Origin: Comamonadaceae bacterium
GTDB taxonomy: Bacteria > Pseudomonadota > Gammaproteobacteria > Burkholderiales > Burkholderiaceae
Direction: 5' to 3'
Length of the DNA stretch: 10,996 bases
Assembly: GCA_947484245.1 (NCBI GenBank)
Contig: CANKOT010000077.1
Span: forward strand, 1 to 10,996
Position numbers and translations under genes: made by a program. Shown piece after piece: positions 7,030 through 10,996 of the stretch. The notes beneath the pieces were generated by a model that was not told the origin of the DNA, did no database searches, and saw only the letters and a program-made list of their open reading frames with translations. The number at the start of each line of letters is the position of its first letter. The stretch's first letter is position 1.

Positions 7030-7776
7030 ATGGCCCATTCAACTCGTCTTTATGAAGAAGTTCAGAACAACAGCGAAGCGCTGGTCATGGCCCATTTGGG
7101 CATGGTCAAGCGAGTTGCCTTGCATCTGAAGGTGCGCTTGCCGCCTTTCATGGAATTGGACGAGTTAATTCAAGTGGGCATGATTGGTTTGCTTGAAGCT
7201 GCCAGAGCCTACAACCCCTCCAAGGGCATTGAGTTTGAAAACTTTGCCCACAGCCGGGTTCGTGGTGCCATTCTCGATGAGGTAAGACGGCTGTCCTTTC
7301 TACCCCGTTCGGCGGTGGCTATCAACAAGTCGCACAACGAAGCCAATCATGAGTTGGCTGCAGAGCTGGGAAGAACTCCCACCCAATCTGAGTTGGCCGA
7401 CCACATGGGCAAAGACATAGAGCTTTTTCACAAAGAAAGAACGCAAGCTCGCCGCTTTGAGACCTATTCCATGGAAGTTGTGACGGAAGAGGTGATGAAC
7501 ATTGCCACCGATTCGTCGCAGCAACCAGAAGCCATTGTGGAGCACGAGCAATTCATGGGCGCACTGACGGATGCCGTGGCCGAATTACCCGAGCGCGATC
7601 AATTGTTAATGAATTTGTATTACGTTGAAGAGCTCAATTTGAAAGAAATTGGCGAAGTTCTGGGTGTGACGGAGTCGCGCGTCAGCCAGTTGCTCACGGC
7701 TGTCGTCAAAAAGCTTCGAGGCACCCTCAAGGTAGAGCCTGTCTCCTCTGGCAAGTCCAAAGGGGGCAAGTCGTGA
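7030..7776 (+). CDS. fliA: Flagellar sigma factor FliA (sigma-28)
   Basis: FliA directs RNA polymerase to late flagellar genes (filament, chaperones, motor, chemotaxis) and is held inactive by FlgM until the hook is complete. The 248-residue protein has region 2 at about 14-86 (LDELIQVGMIGLLEAARAYN and the -10 binding RVRGAILDEVRR), region 3 at about 95-165, and region 4 at about 185-232 with the helix-turn-helix LKEIGEVLGVTESRVSQL. There is no region 1.1, as expected for this group. The ATG at 7030 lies 4 nt after the flhG stop, with a purine-rich AAGGCGAGGG at 7011-7020 as the ribosome binding site. A Lys/Gly/Ser-rich tail follows region 4. A near-consensus promoter of the type FliA itself recognises begins 39 nt after the stop, in front of fliS. 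Confidence 0.97.
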   Translation: MAHSTRLYEEVQNNSEALVMAHLGMVKRVALHLKVRLPPFMELDELIQVGMIGLLEAARAYNPSKGIEFENFAHSRVRGAILDEVRRLSFLPRSAVAINKSHNEANHELAAELGRTPTQSELADHMGKDIELFHKERTQARRFETYSMEVVTEEVMNIATDSSQQPEAIVEHEQFMGALTDAVAELPERDQLLMNLYYVEELNLKEIGEVLGVTESRVSQLLTAVVKKLRGTLKVEPVSSGKSKGGKS

Positions 7777-7814
7777 ACCTTGCAAATATGCCTTCTCAGC
7801 ACAGTCTTTTTGGC

Positions 7815-7841
7815 TCAAGTTTCCCTGTCAACCTCCGATAC
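7815..7841 (+). promoter_or_regulatory. Sigma-28 (FliA) promoter for fliS
   Basis: A -35 element TCAAGTTT (7815-7822) is followed after exactly 11 nt by TCCGATAC (7834-7841). Both closely match the FliA consensus TAAAGTTT-N11-GCCGATAA, with correct spacing. Transcription would begin near 7848, giving a leader of about 27 nt to the ATG at 7875. It lies in the gap between fliA and fliS, so newly made FliA would activate the gene next to its own. Confidence 0.8.
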
Positions 7842-7874
7842 CTGCAGTGTCAGTACTTATTGGAGCAGGAAAAC

Positions 7875-8309
7875 ATGAGATTGCATTTCAAAGCCATGGA
7901 AAGCTACGGAGAAGGCAGCCGTACTTCGCAAGCCGTTGTCGCCGACAACGTTGAGTTGATTCAAATGTTGTTTGATGGACTGATTGACAGTCTGGTCACA
8001 GCCCGTGGCCACATTGAACGCGAAGACATTGTCGAAAAGAATAAAAGTTTGATGCGTGCAGGCCGAATTGTGATTGGCTTGCAAGGCGCATTGGACCTGG
8101 AAAAAGGCGGTGATTTGGCCAACAACCTGTATGAGTTGTACAGCTATGTCACACGTCGATTGATTCATGTGAATGCACGCAACGACTTAGAAGTGTTGCA
8201 AGAGGTCTATGTCCTCATGAGTGATATTCGCCAAGCTTGGCGTGATGTTCCTAATTTGTTACCCAAACCAACACCTGCTGTAGGTGTTGGAATGTCTTCA
8301 ATGCATTGA
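7875..8309 (+). CDS. fliS: Flagellin export chaperone FliS
   Basis: FliS binds the C-terminal helix of flagellin in the cytoplasm, prevents premature polymerisation and delivers it to FlhA. The 144-residue product is close to family length and is all helical. Family hallmarks include MLFDGLIDSLVTARGHIE at about 36-53, the KNKSL segment, LDLEKGGDLANNLYELYSYV at about 77-96, a TRRLIHVN helix and the closing DIRQAW. The reading frame can be extended upstream to a GTG at 7773 that overlaps the fliA stop. I prefer 7875 because the FliA promoter lies inside that extension, AGGA at 7867-7870 is a good ribosome binding site, and the extra 34 residues resemble no part of FliS. The tail PKPTPAVGVGMSSMH is unusual and encoded partly by a hairpin. 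Its usual neighbours fliC and fliD are not in the window. Confidence 0.88.
   Translation: MRLHFKAMESYGEGSRTSQAVVADNVELIQMLFDGLIDSLVTARGHIEREDIVEKNKSLMRAGRIVIGLQGALDLEKGGDLANNLYELYSYVTRRLIHVNARNDLEVLQEVYVLMSDIRQAWRDVPNLLPKPTPAVGVGMSSMH
8268..8290. repeat. Perfect 9-bp inverted repeat at the fliS 3' end
   Basis: CCAACACCT (8268-8276) and AGGTGTTGG (8282-8290) are perfect complements around the 5-nt loop GCTGT. It lies inside the last codons of fliS. No T-run follows on the plus strand, so it is not a standard intrinsic terminator; mRNA 3' protection or a protein site are alternatives. Confidence 0.75.
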
Positions 8310-8314
8310 ACTTG

Positions 8315-8328
8315 AACCCGAAAGGGTT
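8315..8328 (+). repeat. Small GNRA-loop hairpin after fliS
   Basis: AACCC and GGGTT form a 5-bp stem closed by the stable tetraloop GAAA, starting 6 nt after the fliS stop. The following TGGTTTTG is only weakly U-rich, so on its own it would be a poor terminator. Confidence 0.5.
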
Positions 8329-8347
8329 TGGTTTTGAAGGTCACAAT

Positions 8348-8390
8348 AACGGGCGTAGCTGAGTAGTCAGCCGCCCGTTTGTTCGTTTTT
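8348..8390 (+). terminator. Intrinsic terminator between fliS and motA
   Basis: AACGGGCG (8348-8355) pairs with CGCCCGTT (8372-8379). Inside it GCTGA (8358-8362) pairs with TCAGC (8367-8371) around the loop GTAG, leaving a 2-nt TA bulge. The 13-bp GC-rich stem is followed by a T-rich stretch ending in TTTTT (8386-8390). The structure is a good match to a rho-independent terminator for the fliA/fliS transcripts. It ends immediately before the motA ribosome binding site (GGAG at 8391-8394), so it may instead act as an attenuator or leader structure for motA. Confidence 0.75.
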
Positions 8391-8401
8391 GGAGAAAAAA
8401 T

Positions 8402-9265
8402 ATGAATGCGATTATTGGTATCGTTGTTTTGATGGTTTGTGTGTTCGGCGGCTTTATTATGGCCGGCGGAAGCATGAAGCCGATTATCAAAGCCGCGCCG
8501 GTTGAAACTTTCATTATTTTGGGAGCGGGTGTTGGCGGCATGCTGATTGGTAACAGCATGGATATTTTCAAAGGTGCTTTGGGGGGCATGGGCAAGGTTT
8601 TCAAAGGCCCGGCCTATAAAAAGGAAGATTACCTGAGTACCATTTTTGTTGTCTCTAAAATCATGAAGACGCTGAAAACAGAGGGTGCGGTAGCACTTGA
8701 AGCGCACATTGAAAACCCAGAGGCCAGCGCCATTTTTGGCGAGTACCCCAAAATTTTGCATGACCATGCGTTGCTGCATTTGATCTGCGACACCGTTCGT
8801 CTCATGGTCGTGTCCACCACCACTCTCAGCCCTTATGCCGTAGAAGAGGTCATGGACCAGGCAATTAAAACTCACCATCACGACGCTCTGAAACCCCAAA
8901 CCGCCTTGGCCACTTTGGCGGGCGCTTTGCCTGCTCTGGGTATCGTGGCTTGCGTGTTGGGCGTGGTTAAAACCATGGATGCGATTGACCAGCCGCCTGC
9001 AGTTCTGGGAGCCATGATTGGTGGTGCTTTGGTTGGTACCTTCTTGGGCGTGTTCATGGCTTATGGTTTTGTTGAGCCAATGGCCTCACGTTTGGCACAG
9101 ATCATCGATGATGAAAGCCAAATCTTCAAAGTGGTCAAACAAATCATCATTGGTACCATGCATGGACATCCTATGCCGCTCATCATTGAAGCCGCCAGGG
9201 TCAGTATCAGTCACCACAATCAACCCAGTTTTGCAGAAGTCTTTGATGGCTTGCGAGGTGCGTAA
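8402..9265 (+). CDS. motA: Flagellar motor stator protein MotA
   Basis: MotA forms the pentameric ring of the stator and pushes on FliG as protons pass through the MotA-MotB channel. The 287-residue length is normal. Four membrane segments are visible (about 2-20, 34-52, 170-190, 203-223), with the large cytoplasmic loop between the second and third. Key functional positions are retained: Glu100 in the LEAHIENPE segment matches E. coli Glu98, Pro177 (LPALGIVACVLGVV) and Pro226 (YGFVEPMA) match Pro173 and Pro222, and Lys92 stands where E. coli has Arg90, keeping the charge. The ATG at 8402 has a clear ribosome binding site, GGAG at 8391-8394. It is followed by motB after 2 nt. No sigma-28 or sigma-54 promoter was seen between fliS and motA. 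Confidence 0.97.
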   Translation: MNAIIGIVVLMVCVFGGFIMAGGSMKPIIKAAPVETFIILGAGVGGMLIGNSMDIFKGALGGMGKVFKGPAYKKEDYLSTIFVVSKIMKTLKTEGAVALEAHIENPEASAIFGEYPKILHDHALLHLICDTVRLMVVSTTTLSPYAVEEVMDQAIKTHHHDALKPQTALATLAGALPALGIVACVLGVVKTMDAIDQPPAVLGAMIGGALVGTFLGVFMAYGFVEPMASRLAQIIDDESQIFKVVKQIIIGTMHGHPMPLIIEAARVSISHHNQPSFAEVFDGLRGA

Positions 9266-9267
9266 AC

Positions 9268-10335
9268 ATGGCTGAGGCAGTGGCAGAAGCGAAACCTGAA
9301 ATTCAAGCAGAAGCGGCCCCTCTGCTTGAAGGGGCGCCTGCAGCTGAATCTGTTGCAGAAGTTGAAGCTGCGGCAGAAGTAGCACCGCTCATTCCAGACG
9401 AAGCGGCGCCAGATGCGCCCACGGTTGTAGCCCCAACCATCATGATTAAGAAGATCATCGACGATGGCCATGGGGGTGCTCACGGGGGCGCCTGGAAAAT
9501 TGCGCTGGCCGACATGATGACAGCCATGATGGCGTTCTTCTTGCTCATGTGGTTGCTCGGCTCGTCCAATGCCGATCAGCGAAAAAGTATTGCTGACTAT
9601 TTCAAGCCAACTTCTCAAAGCAATGTCACCATGGGCAAGCTAGCGGGATCAGACGGCCTGCTGGGCGGCAGCTCCATCATTGACACCGATGGCTTTCCAT
9701 TTTCTGCCAAACAAACAGGCCTGCTGAACATGGTCACCCCTCGTTCGCAAGGCGGCCCAACAGAAAACGATCCTTCGCCTAAAGGTGCTGACAGCAAAGA
9801 AGAGGGTCAAGATGGTGAAAACAAATCCAAGGCTGGCGGCGAAGCCTCTGACAAAGCTACCGACAAAGCCAATTTTGACAAATTAGAAAAAGAAATCAAA
9901 GAGAGCATGGCCAAAAACCCCAAGCTCGACAAGCTCAAAGATCAAGTGACCTTTGCGCGTGATAAAGATGGTCTGCGCATTGAAATCATTGACAAAGCAG
10001 ACTTTGCCATGTTTGGCCTGGGCACCACCAACATGACACCGCGCGCCCAAGCGCTGATTGCGGAAGTGGCCAAAACTTTGGCAGCCATGCCCAACAAAGT
10101 GGCCATTAGAGGCCATACCGACAGCGTGCAATTTGCCAACACAGACGACAGAAACAACTGGTCTTTGTCGGCAGAGCGCGCAGAAGAAACTCGCAAGATC
10201 ATTGAGAAGAAGGGCATTCCTTCAAATCGATTTGCCAAGATTGAAGGTGTGGCCGACACAGCCCCCTACAACCCGAACGATCTCAAAGATCCGCGCAATC
10301 GTCGCATTAGCATTACGGTGATGAACAGGGAATGA
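9268..10335 (+). CDS. motB: Flagellar motor stator protein MotB with acidic N-terminal extension
   Basis: MotB is the rotor-core dimer of the stator, carrying the proton-binding Asp in its membrane helix and anchoring to peptidoglycan. The 355-residue protein has a cytoplasmic Ala/Glu-rich stretch (about 1-50), the family start IKKIIDDGHGGAHGGAWKIALAD, one membrane helix (about 79-98) with Asp82 equivalent to E. coli Asp32, a charged, probably disordered linker (about 160-205), and an OmpA-like peptidoglycan-binding domain (about 245-352) with GHTDS at 282-286, WSLSAERA at 298-305 and NRRISI at 344-349. The start at 9268 has a good ribosome binding site, GAGGTG at 9255-9260, whereas the internal ATG at 9442 (residue 59) has none, so the extension appears real. 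The extension adds about 50 residues relative to the enteric protein. The stop overlaps the next gene start. Confidence 0.96.
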   Translation: MAEAVAEAKPEIQAEAAPLLEGAPAAESVAEVEAAAEVAPLIPDEAAPDAPTVVAPTIMIKKIIDDGHGGAHGGAWKIALADMMTAMMAFFLLMWLLGSSNADQRKSIADYFKPTSQSNVTMGKLAGSDGLLGGSSIIDTDGFPFSAKQTGLLNMVTPRSQGGPTENDPSPKGADSKEEGQDGENKSKAGGEASDKATDKANFDKLEKEIKESMAKNPKLDKLKDQVTFARDKDGLRIEIIDKADFAMFGLGTTNMTPRAQALIAEVAKTLAAMPNKVAIRGHTDSVQFANTDDRNNWSLSAERAEETRKIIEKKGIPSNRFAKIEGVADTAPYNPNDLKDPRNRRISITVMNRE

Positions 10336-10996
10336 GTAGCTCTTCGCAAACCTTTGTTCAGTGTTTAACTGCAGTGGCCCAACACCATGGGCTGCAGGTT
10401 AATCCTGAGCGCGTGATCACTGAGTATGCGCTGGGTCATGACGAGCCCAGCGATTTGGTGCTCATGCGCATTGCCTCCGACATTGGTTTAAAAGCCAAGG
10501 CCATGCCCATGACTTGGCAGGGCTTGTTGGCGCAAACCGGCGTGTTTCCTCTCATAGCTCGCACCAAGTCTGGTAAAGCCCTTATTGTGGTGGGTGTTCG
10601 AAATGAAGGCGAAGCCAAGGTGGCTGTGCTAGATCCGCAGAGTGCACAAGCCGTGGTGGTTCTCATGGACCGCGCAAGCTTTTGCGCCCAGTGGAGCGGC
10701 GATGTGTTGTTGCTCAAACGAGAGCACAAACTCACTGACCCCAATCAGCCCTTTGGCTTCAGATGGTTTATTCCAGAAATCTTGAAGCAAAAATCTGCGT
10801 TTCGAGATATTTTCTTGGCGGCCATGGCCATGCATGTGTTGGGATTGGCGTCTCCCATCTTTTTCCAATTGGTCATTGACAAAGTGCTGACGCACCAAAG
10901 CGAAACCACGCTGTGGGTCTTGGGTGTGGGCATTGTGTTGGCCTTGTTGTTTGATGCGATCTTTGGCTATTTGCGCCAACTGCTTACCTTGTCGGC
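10332..10996 (+). CDS. Type I secretion ABC transporter, HlyB/LapB type (partial, N-terminal part)
   Basis: This would be the inner-membrane ABC exporter of a type I secretion system, which moves RTX toxins, adhesins or enzymes directly from cytoplasm to outside with a membrane-fusion protein and TolC. The 221 visible residues hold a C39-peptidase-like domain (about 1-128) and the start of the exporter membrane domain (from about 155), preceded by FGFRWFIPEILKQKS, very close to the HlyB pattern. The catalytic Cys position aligns with Thr7; Cys11 aligns with a second, non-catalytic Cys. The His found at 83 in HlyB is Ala here; Asp101 in the LDP motif remains. It is therefore a non-cleaving C39-like domain that should bind substrate rather than cut a leader. 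The ATP-binding domain is beyond the window. The ATG at 10332 overlaps the motB stop (ATGA), indicating translational coupling. Substrate is unknown from this window. Confidence 0.85.
   Translation, partial: MSSSSQTFVQCLTAVAQHHGLQVNPERVITEYALGHDEPSDLVLMRIASDIGLKAKAMPMTWQGLLAQTGVFPLIARTKSGKALIVVGVRNEGEAKVAVLDPQSAQAVVVLMDRASFCAQWSGDVLLLKREHKLTDPNQPFGFRWFIPEILKQKSAFRDIFLAAMAMHVLGLASPIFFQLVIDKVLTHQSETTLWVLGVGIVLALLFDAIFGYLRQLLTLS

Noticed and set aside
7773..7874. GTG start of fliS overlapping the fliA stop
   Set aside because: The extension contains the sigma-28 promoter and has no similarity to FliS; the ATG at 7875 has a better ribosome binding site and gives family length.
8268..8290. Perfect hairpin as the fliS terminator
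   Set aside because: It lies before the fliS stop codon and is not followed by a T-run; the 8348-8390 structure is a better terminator.
8207..8899. Minus-strand 230-residue open frame
   Set aside because: It runs antisense through the end of fliS, the terminator region and the start of motA. The product resembles no family, and the opposing genes are strongly conserved.
10332..10715. Active C39 peptidase cleaving double-glycine leaders
   Set aside because: The catalytic Cys and His positions carry Thr and Ala in the manual alignment, so it is called a C39-like docking domain.

Overview
The window is a flagellar and motility gene block from a Gram-negative proteobacterium of moderate GC content, read on both strands. 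The gene repertoire (fliK-fliL, flhA-flhF-flhG-fliA, fliS, motAB) and a sigma-54-like plus sigma-28-like promoter pair fit a beta- or gammaproteobacterium with polar flagella. I lean towards Betaproteobacteria from the overall look of the proteins, but the sequence alone does not prove it. No mobile element, RNA gene, CRISPR array or phage remnant was seen, and no stretch over 300 bases lacks a gene.

Left arm (minus strand, about 1-2494): fliK (hook-length control) is followed by fliL (stator-associated membrane protein), whose C-terminal part lies beyond the window edge. A 139-bp divergent control region (2495-2633) separates this arm from flhA. It carries an excellent sigma-54 promoter match facing flhA and a weaker one facing fliK. 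The flhA promoter sits so close to the ATG that the transcript would be almost leaderless.

Central arm (plus strand, 2634-8309): flhA (export gate), flhF (SRP-type GTPase homologue), flhG (MinD-like ATPase) and fliA (sigma-28) are tightly packed and probably co-transcribed. A near-consensus FliA promoter lies just after fliA and points at fliS (flagellin chaperone), so fliA appears to activate the next gene directly. The fliS start should be 7875, not the upstream GTG. The flhF/flhG pair is unusual: FlhF has eroded G-domain motifs and FlhG lacks the N-terminal activator helix known in other FlhG proteins.

Right arm (plus strand, 8310-10996): three hairpins lie between fliS and motA, the last a convincing intrinsic terminator ending just before the motA ribosome binding site. 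motA and motB (stator) follow, MotB having a roughly 50-residue Ala/Glu-rich N-terminal extension. The motB stop overlaps the start of a type I secretion ABC transporter (HlyB/LapB type, inactive C39-like domain) in an ATGA junction, and this gene runs off the right edge. That coupling of the motor stator to a type I exporter is the most provocative feature of the window.
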